A stretch of DNA of 64,000 nucleotides from Chrysosporum bergii ANA360D (GCF_029891735.1 NZ_JANQDH010000026.1:1-64000); one strand, 5' to 3'; positions 16,893 to 25,280 are shown, counted from the stretch's first letter. Translations and numbers: made by a program. The notes: generated from the sequence alone by a model not told the origin.

Positions 16893-19655
16893 TCAACTTC
16901 CCCGCAATGAAGCTACTAACTGCCTAGCAAATACAGAAATAGCCTCATATTTATCGTTGTGTTCTAGCATGATTTTTTGGCGTGCGGTTTGCTCATAAGG
17001 GTTGTTAGCTACTACTGCTAACTGCTCAAACCCTGGATAGTAGCGACAGAAAGTATAAATACCGTTATCATCTAATAGCCATTGGCTGTAAATCCCCTCC
17101 TTGCGAGGAAAAAAGCTTTCTGTAGCATTACGGGTAATAATATCCCTGGGATATTTTAAAATATTCACAAAACTATCTACTGCCACTGGTTGAATCCTAC
17201 CAATTAATCTAGTGGACAAATTTTGTAAAATTTTCGATGCGGCTTTAGATTTGGCAATGGTATCTGGGTCTTGTGCTGAGAGAATTACTCTAATTCCAGC
17301 CTTTGCACCATTGGCGCAAATTCTCCCAACTAAATCTGATATTTGATCAAATTCAAATAAAATTGGGGCTTCATCAATAAAAAAGATAGAAGCCGGACTA
17401 CTTAAAGCACGTCGCAAAGCCGCTGAATAAGCACTTAAGGAAAGTACCGCTGCATCCTCGTGATCTGAAAGATTCCGCAAGGCAAAAACTAAAAGTTGGG
17501 TATCCGTGGGAAAACTAGAAGGTGCGGAAATGGCTTGTCCCACCCGACTAGAAAGCCAAAACCGTAAGCGGAGTTGAATTTGGCTAAGTGCATCATCTAC
17601 TCTGCCACTCACAGAATCTAATTCTAGGTGTTCTGGTGAACAGAACAAGATAAAATCTTTTAGGGTAGGGGTTTTTTGCCATGCCTGACTACCAAATCCT
17701 TCCGCCATAGCCTGTTGATATCTTTGTTGAATACCTGCATCAGCCAAGAAAGCTCTTAAAGCTAAGTTGATCAGGGAACGCACAGTTTGGGATAACAGTT
17801 GATTTTGTGTCGATGACCCTAAAACCATGGTCATTAAAGCTGATTCTAAAAACCCGGTGTAGTCCATCAGGCGATCGCGCTGTGCTTCTAAAGTGAGCGA
17901 TCGCAAATCCGGCTGCTCAAATAAATTATTAGATTGTTTAGAAATATCAAAATAAGCTCCATTACCCTCCAAAAACTTGGTATAATCAGTAAAAGTTGAT
18001 GAGCCATCTGGTTTAGGAAAGTCCAAAGCCACCACAGGGATTCCATGAGCTAAAGCTTGAGTTAATATCCCCGACACCAAAACCGACTTACCAGCACGAG
18101 TTGTAGCAAATAAAGCTAAATTTTTATGTTGGTTAAATAAATCCAGATGTATAGGGGTTCCCCCTTCTTCAGCAATCAACTCAAAACCCTGACTGTCTCC
18201 TGCTTTGGTTAACACCAAAGGCATTAATCCGGGAACCTCACTAGTTAAATATAACAAACGACGGTTAAAAGGTTTTACTAACAAACCTTCCCAAACAATA
18301 GGTAGAGATTGCAGCCAAATTTTCCAAGCATACTCTACTTCTCTAATTACTTGGGCTGGTCGTTGAAAACAGTTTTCAATATATCTTGTAGCTGCATCTA
18401 ATTCTTCCACAGTGGGACGATAAACAAAAATAGCAACACTCGTATATATTGGTACTGCTCCCTCATACAATTGTTCCTGGGCTGCTAGGGATTTTTTTAA
18501 CTTTAATTCAGCACTGACATCAATAGTTTTACTTTTCTCTTGAGCCATAATTGCCGTCATATTTGACTGTTTTAGCACACGCTGTAAAGTATTTTTAACC
18601 AGTGCTGGATTAGCAGCGGTTAACTCACAAAAAATTTCCGTATCTACCACTGCTTCTTTAGCTAATAACTCCCATAAATAACGCATTTGAGCTAATTTAT
18701 TCCGCCACCCCCCTGGTTTTTCCAAAAATGTCAGCGCCCCAACATAACGATTTTTGACATAAACCCAACGGCGATCAGCATGGGGTATACTAGACCGCAT
18801 CAGCAAAGTTGTACTGTGGACATTTTCTAACAGTAATTTAGTACTGGTTAAGTCTGAGTTAACCTGCTCATGCAGTCCATTTTCATCTAAACAAAGTAAC
18901 TGAGGAATTTTTATAGGTGGTGTATGGTTAAATTTTCTCCAAACTTGCTTCCAGAGTTCATCAGCATTTAAAGGTTTTACATCTAATCCCATTTTGTTTG
19001 ATAAAAGCTGTTCCCAACGGGAAAAACCTTCTTGATAAGCTTTAATCATCAAGGTTTCCAGTCGCTGGTTTTGCATTTCTGCCAGTTCCCCCTTAAAATT
19101 TAACCACCATAATTCAGCTTTATTTAAAAATTTTTCAATCCAATCATTTGTATATTTATTATTCGGCTCAATGGTGTAAGTAACATAAATTCTGAGAAAT
19201 TTAGGCTTACGAATACCAGTTTTAGTCAGTTCTTGCACCCTCGCTCTTTCTGCGGTTAACAAATATTTTATATCTCGTGCTGTTGTTAGTTTGACTAAAT
19301 CTGCTAGTTCTGCTTGTCGTTTTTCATCCGAACTAAAAGAACCCATATTTATAGTCATTTTTTCCCCTTGGGGTATATCTTTTAATCCAGATTCCAGATT
19401 ATTAAAAATTGTCTCTATTTGTTCATTACGTAAGGTAGTATGAATCCCTCCACACTCAAAACCGAAAACAAAACAAAATCTATCTTTACCAAATCTATCT
19501 GTTGGGGATTCTTTATGCAAAATATAAGCGCCGATATCGCGACCATCTAGAGAAATGCGGAACATTGTTGCTAAATGTAAAGCGTCCTCAAATGGTGTTA
19601 ATCTAGTTTCTTGTCCGGCGATGGTTACGCTTTGTTTTCCAATTTTTTGCTTCAT
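16893..19655 (-). CDS. VirB4/TraC-like T4SS ATPase
   Basis: A 920-residue cytoplasmic/inner-membrane-associated ATPase. The N-terminal half is a long VirB4-type regulatory region. The motor domain starts near residue 505. Its Walker A reads ATTRAGKS (517-524), with alanine for the first glycine of GxxxxGKS. Walker B is SIFFIDEA (756-763), followed by QISDLVGRICANGAKAGIRV and the sensor ILSAQDPDTI typical of VirB4/TraC. This ATPase powers pilus assembly and substrate transfer in T4SSs. It overlaps the VirB3-like gene by 53 nt, as virB3 and virB4 are often coupled or fused. This is the most secure member of the cluster. Confidence 0.88.
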   Translation of the reverse strand: MKQKIGKQSVTIAGQETRLTPFEDALHLATMFRISLDGRDIGAYILHKESPTDRFGKDRFCFVFGFECGGIHTTLRNEQIETIFNNLESGLKDIPQGEKMTINMGSFSSDEKRQAELADLVKLTTARDIKYLLTAERARVQELTKTGIRKPKFLRIYVTYTIEPNNKYTNDWIEKFLNKAELWWLNFKGELAEMQNQRLETLMIKAYQEGFSRWEQLLSNKMGLDVKPLNADELWKQVWRKFNHTPPIKIPQLLCLDENGLHEQVNSDLTSTKLLLENVHSTTLLMRSSIPHADRRWVYVKNRYVGALTFLEKPGGWRNKLAQMRYLWELLAKEAVVDTEIFCELTAANPALVKNTLQRVLKQSNMTAIMAQEKSKTIDVSAELKLKKSLAAQEQLYEGAVPIYTSVAIFVYRPTVEELDAATRYIENCFQRPAQVIREVEYAWKIWLQSLPIVWEGLLVKPFNRRLLYLTSEVPGLMPLVLTKAGDSQGFELIAEEGGTPIHLDLFNQHKNLALFATTRAGKSVLVSGILTQALAHGIPVVALDFPKPDGSSTFTDYTKFLEGNGAYFDISKQSNNLFEQPDLRSLTLEAQRDRLMDYTGFLESALMTMVLGSSTQNQLLSQTVRSLINLALRAFLADAGIQQRYQQAMAEGFGSQAWQKTPTLKDFILFCSPEHLELDSVSGRVDDALSQIQLRLRFWLSSRVGQAISAPSSFPTDTQLLVFALRNLSDHEDAAVLSLSAYSAALRRALSSPASIFFIDEAPILFEFDQISDLVGRICANGAKAGIRVILSAQDPDTIAKSKAASKILQNLSTRLIGRIQPVAVDSFVNILKYPRDIITRNATESFFPRKEGIYSQWLLDDNGIYTFCRYYPGFEQLAVVANNPYEQTARQKIMLEHNDKYEAISVFARQLVASLRGS

Positions 19656-19980
19656 AGTTAACTTCTAACCAACTGTGATAACGAGCAAAGCCTATTGTCC
19701 AAGTAGGAACTCCAACGAATTTACTTAAAAAGCGCCAACTCCTACCACCAGTTAAGATCCACCAAGTCCCTATTCCCCAACCTGCAATTAATACCGTCCA
19801 TAACCATTTTTGGAAATCATCTCTAAAACTCCCCCCAAAAACTCCATTAACCACAAAATAAGCAGCTAAAACAATCACCATCCAAGGAAAAATTTGGTCA
19901 GCAGGAATGGGACCTAATGATGGTTGTGATCCTAGAATTTGATTGACTGGGCGAAATTCTTGCTCTCTGATTTCCGACAT
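19603..19980 (-). CDS. VirB3/TrbD-like small membrane protein
   Basis: 125 residues from the ATG at 19980. An in-frame TTG at 19986 sits closer to the GAGGA site and is a serious alternative. Two hydrophobic segments (FPWMVIVLAAYFVVNGVFGG and WLWTVLIAGWGIGTWWILTG) are followed by a basic tail. VirB3 proteins are short, two-pass and encoded immediately before virB4, as here. Its 3' end overlaps virB4. There is no sequence motif beyond topology and position. Confidence 0.6.
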   Translation of the reverse strand: MSEIREQEFRPVNQILGSQPSLGPIPADQIFPWMVIVLAAYFVVNGVFGGSFRDDFQKWLWTVLIAGWGIGTWWILTGGRSWRFLSKFVGVPTWTIGFARYHSWLEVNYEAKNWKTKRNHRRTRN

Positions 19981-19995
19981 AATCAAACAAATTCC

Positions 19996-20610
19996 TCACT
20001 TACTAACATCACCAATGACAAACCCAGTTAACACATCAGCAACAGTCACAGCCACAACCACTAATAAAGGAACTCTAGCGATACTTTGCCAATCTTCATC
20101 TTTACGTACTGCATTAATTACACCAATGAGAGAAACTGCAATATAAAGTAAATAAATTGCCCTTAACACATTGAATATTAAGCTGATTGCTGGTTGACTA
20201 TTGGTGTTGTTTCCTGAACCTTGGGATAGAGTATTTTGTAAAAAATCCTCAGCTTTGCCAAAAAATTGTGCATATGCAGGTGCAGCAAAATAGTCTAACC
20301 AAAAGAAACAAAGGACGACAGATCCTATCAAGATTTGTAATAGTATAAGCCATGGTTTTGATAAATGCACTTGCTGTTTCACTTGCTGGATGACCATTAC
20401 CATCAAACTACCTCCTAGCAAACCAGGAAACAGGAGGGGATGTTTTAAGCCAACTACGCTTAAAAACACCACAAAAGCTATCAAAAGTGGTAAGGATGAA
20501 ATTATGCCAAAATGCCATGATTGCCAAATCCTGATCAGTTTGTTAGATATTCTGGTTGTATTGGCAGTTAAACTTTTTGTGAGTGTGGTCACTGTGGATT
20601 TTATAGACAT
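19996..20610 (-). CDS. VirB2/TrbC-like pilin with an extended N-terminus
   Basis: A 204-residue protein with a good AGGAAAGG ribosome site. The C-terminal half begins after an APAYA signal-peptidase-like site (about residue 112). It has two hydrophobic segments (AISLIFNVLRAIYLLYIAVSLIG and PLLVVVAVTVADVLTGFVIG) separated by the charged loop NAVRKDEDW, the layout of VirB2/TrbC pilins. The first ~110 residues add about three more membrane segments, which ordinary pilins lack. It is the first gene of the cluster and likely carries the operon promoter upstream. Confidence 0.58.
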   Translation of the reverse strand: MSIKSTVTTLTKSLTANTTRISNKLIRIWQSWHFGIISSLPLLIAFVVFLSVVGLKHPLLFPGLLGGSLMVMVIQQVKQQVHLSKPWLILLQILIGSVVLCFFWLDYFAAPAYAQFFGKAEDFLQNTLSQGSGNNTNSQPAISLIFNVLRAIYLLYIAVSLIGVINAVRKDEDWQSIARVPLLVVVAVTVADVLTGFVIGDVSK

Positions 20611-20851
20611 TTGCCTTTCCTATTGTGTCTAACAAATATCAGTTGTCTTCATGCTTAAAATTTTGACTATTTCAACTCAGCTAGAATTCATACCCAAGTA
20701 AAAAATTTTTGTCCCCAAAATATAATATGAGTTTAAATTATTACATGATATTAAGATTGTGTTAATTGATTATTAAGATTTAATGAAATACAGCATATTG
20801 CGGGTTATTGAGGTACATCTGTAGGGGAACCACATACCCGCGGGATTTGTT

Positions 20852-21058
20852 GCACAGAGTTAAACTACCTGTGCTGTTAGGGCATTTTCAGGAGTATTAA
20901 GACATAATTACCGCATTTATGTCTAAAGATTGTTTCGGAGATGGTTGATTTTTTCCCATCAGTCATCAACAATAAAGATAACCTCTAACAAGTTGTCGTC
21001 CATCTTGTTAAGAACCTAACCTTATCCAATTTTCCAAGTCCGCTTTGGCGGACTTTAT
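20852..21058 (+). ncRNA. Candidate structured RNA upstream of the T4SS-like operon
   Basis: The 585-nt spacer 20611-21195 has no gene. It holds a series of perfect stems: GCACAG/CTGTGC (20852-20874), AGACATAA/TTATGTCT (20900-20924), GTTGAT/ATCAAC (20944-20970), AACAAG/CTTGTT (20987-21009), and AAGTCCGC/GCGGACTT (21036-21055). The last is followed by TATTTATT. The series suggests a plus-strand small RNA of about 200 nt. I did not find a convincing promoter. An alternative is a long 3' UTR of the minus-strand YdcF gene. Confidence 0.4.
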
Positions 21059-21062
21059 TTAT
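21036..21062 (+). terminator. Strong hairpin, terminator-like on the plus strand
   Basis: An 8-bp GC-rich stem AAGTCCGC/GCGGACTT with a TTTG loop is followed by TATTTATTTATT on the plus strand. On the minus strand the following bases are GGAAAATTGG, a poorer terminator, so plus-strand use is favoured. Confidence 0.55.
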
Positions 21063-21195
21063 TGGGAAACCTCCAAGAGGATCTGTGGGTCTAGCTGCTA
21101 TTTTCAACAGGGCTACAGCGGTTCCTCAGTTAAACAATCAACGTGATTTCTCAGATTGAGGGGCTGTAATTCTCGGTTTGACTAATTTTTAGATA

Positions 21196-21987
21196 TTACA
21201 ACCAACCGCGCAAGCCATAGATAAAACTGCCAATGTATTCCTTGACAGCGCTAGTAAATTGCTGTAAGTTATTAACCTCTGGTAATAAGTTCAAAATAGC
21301 TGACTTTGGTGTGCTGCTCAATTCTTGCAGTTCCGCCCCACTAACAAGAAAATCTGTAGGTGTGGGAATAGCATCTACACCTTGACGCTGAAAAATTTTC
21401 ACCGATCGCGGCATATGTAAAGCTGATGTCACCAGTAATATTTTATTAATACCACGAGAAACTAAGATTTTCTTGACATTTACAGCATTCTCATAAGTAT
21501 TTAAAGAATTTGGTTCTTGAATAATCGCTTCAGAGGGGATACCAATAGATATCAGCACATTGGCCATATCAGCCGACTCTGGAGAACCACTACCACGCCA
21601 ATCAATACGTCCTCCACTGAGGATGATCCTAGGAGCCTTTTTCTGGCGATATAATTGGGCTGCATATATAACCCGATCGCCTGCTTCACTCAAATCCACA
21701 GTAGACCGGGGCTGATTAGCGGATTTAGTAGCACCACCCAACACCACAATTGCTTCTGCATTTGGTATTGGATTAACCGGGAGATATTGCCACTCTAGCG
21801 ATCGCACTAAAAACTTAGCCACCCAAGCATTACTGCAAACCAGCAACAAAGTTAAACCCAGAGAAATAGCGATCGCTGCTATCCGTGGTCTTTTCCATAA
21901 TGTTACCAATGCCACCATCAGGCTAATACTCACCAATCCCAGCGGATAAAAAAATAGTGGCAATAACTTAGAAAGATATAAAAACAT
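21196..21987 (-). CDS. YdcF/SanA/ElyC family (DUF218) membrane protein
   Basis: A 263-residue protein with two N-terminal membrane segments (residues 8-50) followed by the DUF218 core: AEAIVVLGGATKSANQPRST, DRVIYAAQLYRQKKAPRIILSGG, SADMANVLISIGIPSEAI, E-PNSLNTYENA and LLVTSALHMPRSVKIFQ. The C-terminal tail ends IGSFIYGLRGWL. ElyC/SanA relatives affect envelope and peptidoglycan precursor metabolism; the reaction here is unknown. It lies divergently upstream of no gene and is followed by the hairpin-rich spacer. Confidence 0.88.
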   Translation of the reverse strand: MFLYLSKLLPLFFYPLGLVSISLMVALVTLWKRPRIAAIAISLGLTLLLVCSNAWVAKFLVRSLEWQYLPVNPIPNAEAIVVLGGATKSANQPRSTVDLSEAGDRVIYAAQLYRQKKAPRIILSGGRIDWRGSGSPESADMANVLISIGIPSEAIIQEPNSLNTYENAVNVKKILVSRGINKILLVTSALHMPRSVKIFQRQGVDAIPTPTDFLVSGAELQELSSTPKSAILNLLPEVNNLQQFTSAVKEYIGSFIYGLRGWL

Positions 21988-22036
21988 ATTACAGGAAATT
22001 ACAGCAAATTACAGCTAAATCAAGTACAAATGACCA

Positions 22037-22543
22037 TTATTTGTCCCAAAACCTAAAATTAAAACTTCCAGAAGCTCGACGATAACGACGGGTGGGTTTT
22101 CTCTTCCTTTGTCGTTTAGTCATACCTTCTCTGGTACTCTTACTTGTTTCCGTCTCTGAAAATTCTAGTGGTAGCTGAGTTTGGATTGCTTCCTTACTTC
22201 CCCACCAAGCAGTAATCCAACCGCCCCCGATGGCGGCGATTCCCCCCAGTAAGATGCTTGTAGATGGAGGATACCCTAAGAATATAAACCCCACCAGAAA
22301 AAATAACCAGTATTTCAGCCCCACATCAACACCATCAGAAGAAGCTACTGTTGTCGCTTCCGGGTTATTTTTGCTGGAATTTGTGAACCAACCCAAAATA
22401 AAACCAGCAATAATACCCACAAAGATACTCAGGGGTAATGAAAACCCCCCCAGAGTCAAGATCAGAATTAAAAATCCCCCAAATACAAGTTGAGAAAAGA
22501 ATTCAGGTGATATGGGGGGTAAACCTTGATTATTTGATGCCAT
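22037..22543 (-). CDS. Hypothetical four-pass membrane protein
   Basis: A 168-residue protein with four hydrophobic segments (LVFGGFLILILTLGGFSLPL, IFVGIIAGFILGWF, YWLFFLVGFIFLGYPPS, ILLGGIAAIGGGWITAWW). The C-terminal tail is rich in Arg/Lys (MTKRQRKRKPTRRYRR) and ends SGSFNFRFWDK. The basic tail could bind nucleic acid or membrane lipid, but I recognise no family. It lies 13 nt downstream of the kinase-fusion gene, so the two are probably co-transcribed. Confidence 0.7.
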   Translation of the reverse strand: MASNNQGLPPISPEFFSQLVFGGFLILILTLGGFSLPLSIFVGIIAGFILGWFTNSSKNNPEATTVASSDGVDVGLKYWLFFLVGFIFLGYPPSTSILLGGIAAIGGGWITAWWGSKEAIQTQLPLEFSETETSKSTREGMTKRQRKRKPTRRYRRASGSFNFRFWDK

Positions 22544-22556
22544 GATGTAATAAATA

Positions 22557-24101
22557 CTATTGATTAATAACTTGTTTTAATTGTGTTTCTGGCGGTTGAG
22601 TTGTATCCCAAATTTGTACATAAGGTTTCTCCTCTGGGGTAAACGGTTCAGCCTGCTGGAATTGTGATGTTAATAAATCAACAGTAGCATCAGCAATATC
22701 ACCAGTACGTTTAGACAAACGCTCCCGTACAACCTCCAAAGGTGCTGTACAGTATATAACTTGTACAGGCAGTTGGTATTTTGACCCCTGGTCTATGACC
22801 TCCTGGCGTAGATGCTGCTTATCATATTTAGCATCTAAAATTACATTAAAACCCTGTCTAGCCAGGGTAATTCCCAAATTCAGCAAGCGGTTATAGGTTT
22901 TTTCAGTCATTTCAGGAGTGTATAAATCATCCCCTCCACGTTGCCAAACAGGGATTCCCCCCAAATGCTTGCGCACAGCATCTGAGCGAATTTGAATAGC
23001 TTGTAATTGACGGGCTAAATATTTTCCCGTGGTAGACTTTCCCGAACCCGACACACCAGACATTAAAATCAATTTTCCCAGTTGCGGTTGAGTGTAGTCC
23101 CAAGCTTGTTTGTAGTATGCAGTAGCTGTTTTTCCTGCTTCCTCCTTAGCACTATCTAAGATATTGGGGTCATCCAACAAAAAAGAAGTCACTTTTGCCC
23201 GTACATAAGCCTGACGACTTAAATACAAAGGTAGCACCTGCAACCCTTCCCAATCCCCAGTTTGCTCAACGTATGTATTCAAAAACGCATTAGCTAATTC
23301 AGGGCTTTGTCGCGCTTCTAAATCCATCACCGTAAACGCCACATCATACATCACATCAACAAAGCGAAACGGCTCATTAAATTCAATGCAGTCAAAAAGA
23401 GTAATTTTGTCATTCCAGATAGCAATATTTCTCAAGTGTAGATCACCGTGACACTCACGAATATAGTTATTTTTAACCCTGTTAACAAATAACTCCGGAC
23501 GTTCTATAAAAAAACCATCTGTATATTTTTTAGTTTCCTGAAACTGTTGATGTGTCTGGGGTCCGCCAATATATTTTCCAGTTTGTTGGTAATTTTCATC
23601 AATTGCCGCCCGCACCTGGGGGACTTGTCCAAAACTGCTAATATAATCATTAGTTGTAGATTGAGCATGGTATTGAGCCACCACTTTACCCAAATCTTCT
23701 AAATGACTTTCCTTTAACTTACCTTGCTCAAATAGTGTACTAAACAGGAACTCTTGGGGAAACTGGCGCATTTTTAGAGCGTATTCTACAGCCTTTCCTG
23801 TTCCTCCTAGTTGATGTTGCCGATTTACCACCGTCACTGGTAACACTTCCAAATACATTTCAGCAGCACCGCGTTGATTCAAACGCAATTCTTCCTGACA
23901 AAAATGTTTCCGTTTCTCCAAAGTAGAAAAATCCAAAAAGCCAAAATTCACCGCTTTTTTGACTTTATAGGCGTATTCTCCCGTCAGTAGTACATAAGAA
24001 ATATGAGTTTGAATTAGTTGTATTGGTTCCGTCACTTCATGGGGATAAAATCCCGGTTGTAACATCTGCTGAATTAAAACTGGAAGATTTACTTTTGTCA
24101 T
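22557..24101 (-). CDS. Aminoglycoside-phosphotransferase-like / P-loop kinase fusion
   Basis: A 514-residue two-domain protein. Residues about 1-325 form an APH-like kinase fold with the catalytic loop HGDLHLRNIAIW and the metal motif FDCIEFN. Residues about 340-514 form a P-loop kinase of the zeta-toxin/AAA_33 type with Walker A SGVSGSGKST and IQIRSDAVRKHL. This fusion is widespread in bacteria (COG0645 and COG2187 together). The phosphoacceptor is not known, and there is no reason to assume antibiotic resistance. The gene ends the segment before CRISPR locus 2. Confidence 0.87.
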   Translation of the reverse strand: MTKVNLPVLIQQMLQPGFYPHEVTEPIQLIQTHISYVLLTGEYAYKVKKAVNFGFLDFSTLEKRKHFCQEELRLNQRGAAEMYLEVLPVTVVNRQHQLGGTGKAVEYALKMRQFPQEFLFSTLFEQGKLKESHLEDLGKVVAQYHAQSTTNDYISSFGQVPQVRAAIDENYQQTGKYIGGPQTHQQFQETKKYTDGFFIERPELFVNRVKNNYIRECHGDLHLRNIAIWNDKITLFDCIEFNEPFRFVDVMYDVAFTVMDLEARQSPELANAFLNTYVEQTGDWEGLQVLPLYLSRQAYVRAKVTSFLLDDPNILDSAKEEAGKTATAYYKQAWDYTQPQLGKLILMSGVSGSGKSTTGKYLARQLQAIQIRSDAVRKHLGGIPVWQRGGDDLYTPEMTEKTYNRLLNLGITLARQGFNVILDAKYDKQHLRQEVIDQGSKYQLPVQVIYCTAPLEVVRERLSKRTGDIADATVDLLTSQFQQAEPFTPEEKPYVQIWDTTQPPETQLKQVINQ

Positions 24102-24289
24102 AAAAATTATGGTTGGCTTGAATACTTACACTGTCGTCACAGCAACAGCCATTCTAGCAAATTTATCAGCAAAATACTCAATCCATTACCTAAGCTGAGT
24201 TCAATGTCATCGCCAGCAGTACAAAAGCCATAACGATACAGTGACTAATTTTTATGTCAGTTACATCCCAGAGGGATGTGTTACAGAGA

Positions 24290-24852
24290 GTTTCCATCCC
24301 CTTGCTGAAAAAGTAACACAAGCATCCTGCTTGTAACCACCCTTACCATCCCCTTGCGGGGAAATGGAGGTGTTGAACAGGGTAAGACCACAGTTCAGCT
24401 GAACGCCATAAAATCCGCACATTTCCATCCCCTTGCGGGGGAAAGGTAGTCATGGACCGTGCGAAATTTTCACCGATGGCAAAGGTATTATTTAGTTTCC
24501 ATCCCCTTGCGGGGGAAAGGTAGTCATGGACTTCTACAAGTTAAATGACTTAGAAGAAGACAACTGGGTTTAAGTTTCCATCCCCTTGCGGGGGAAAGGT
24601 AGTCATGGACCTATGGGGGTAGCTACATAGACACCAAATTCTATGTAAACTTCACTGAAGAAGTTTCCATCCCCTTGCGGGGGAAAGGTAGTCATGGACT
24701 GGCGGAAGTAAACTCATTCTCAAAGTTAAATGTGTTATAGTTTCCATCCCCTTGCGGGGGAAAGGTAGTCATGGACTCAAAAAAGATTACCACGCACGGA
24801 CGCTTCCACTCTATCGTTTCCATCCCCTTGCGGGGGAAAGGTAGTCATGGAC
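24290..24852 (-). CRISPR. CRISPR locus 2, seven 37-nt repeats plus a partial one, two repeat types
   Basis: Sense is the minus strand, because the leader lies at 24853-25200. Repeats: 24816-24852, 24740-24776, 24663-24699, 24574-24610, 24495-24531, 24421-24457 and 24342-24378, with a degenerate partial copy near 24290-24306. The six leader-proximal repeats read GTCCATGACTACC at the start and GGGGATGGAAAC at the end (the oldest of them ends GGAAAT). The distal copy at 24342 starts GTTCAACACCTCC, the locus 1 type. Gaps measure 39, 40, 52, 42, 37 and 42 nt. The spacers look unrelated to one another. No cas gene is present within the window. Confidence 0.95.
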
Positions 24853-25200
24853 CCTACCCATAGGAAACTATTGATATATTTGGTTTTCAAGGTTCGGTTG
24901 CACGAGGCTACGGAATTTGAGATGTATCATCTTGCTTGCGTAGCTGTGGCTGGGTTGCTGAACTTTGGTTTTCAGCCTATGGACTTAATATAACAGGGTT
25001 TTACAAACAAGTCAAGGGTTTATTAATATCTTTACTTTTATTTACATTCTTTGGCTAGCTGTGGCTGACTGTAGCTCCATGCGACAGTTTTGAGCCTGGG
25101 TTTACATTTCTTAATATAGTTGAAATGGTGACTGGGGTTGGAGTTTGGGGGTTTTTAGGTGTTTGGTGCAGTTTACATTCTGTAATGTAGTTGGGCTGTA
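24853..25200 (-). promoter_or_regulatory. CRISPR leader 2 (inverted near-copy of leader 1)
   Basis: It abuts the first repeat of locus 2 and is the reverse complement of 2182-2532 with scattered substitutions. The 73 nt next to the repeat differ by one base. Conservation up to the repeat boundary, even though the first repeats of the two loci differ, suggests selection on the leader itself, where Cas1-Cas2 integrates spacers. Confidence 0.87.
24987..25015 (-). promoter_or_regulatory. Promoter inside CRISPR leader 2
   Basis: On the minus strand, TTGACT (25015-25010) and TATATT (24992-24987) are 17 bp apart. The same elements and spacing occur in leader 1. Transcription would begin near 24980 and enter the array about 130 nt later. 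Confidence 0.75.
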
Positions 25201-25252
25201 TTTAACCCATCGCACTCACCCTGATCAATGGTTGTCAGCCGAGTTTCTTTCA

Positions 25253-25280
25253 TAAAAAAAACCAGGGCTTTAACCCTGGT
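25253..25280 (-). terminator. Rho-independent terminator of purA-rplY
   Basis: ACCAGGG and CCCTGGT form a perfect 7-bp stem (25261-25280) with a 6-nt loop. Reading on the minus strand it is followed by a run of eight T. It lies 46 nt past the rplY stop and separates that transcript from the CRISPR leader. Confidence 0.9.

Noticed and set aside
11277-20610. The T4SS-like cluster as an integrated conjugative element
   Set aside because: No relaxase, coupling protein, integrase, direct-repeat att sites or disrupted tRNA were found within the window, and the flanks are housekeeping genes.
24263-24279. ACATCCC/GGGATGT hairpin as an additional CRISPR repeat
   Set aside because: It is a short palindrome without the repeat handle; only a partial repeat at 24290 is credible.
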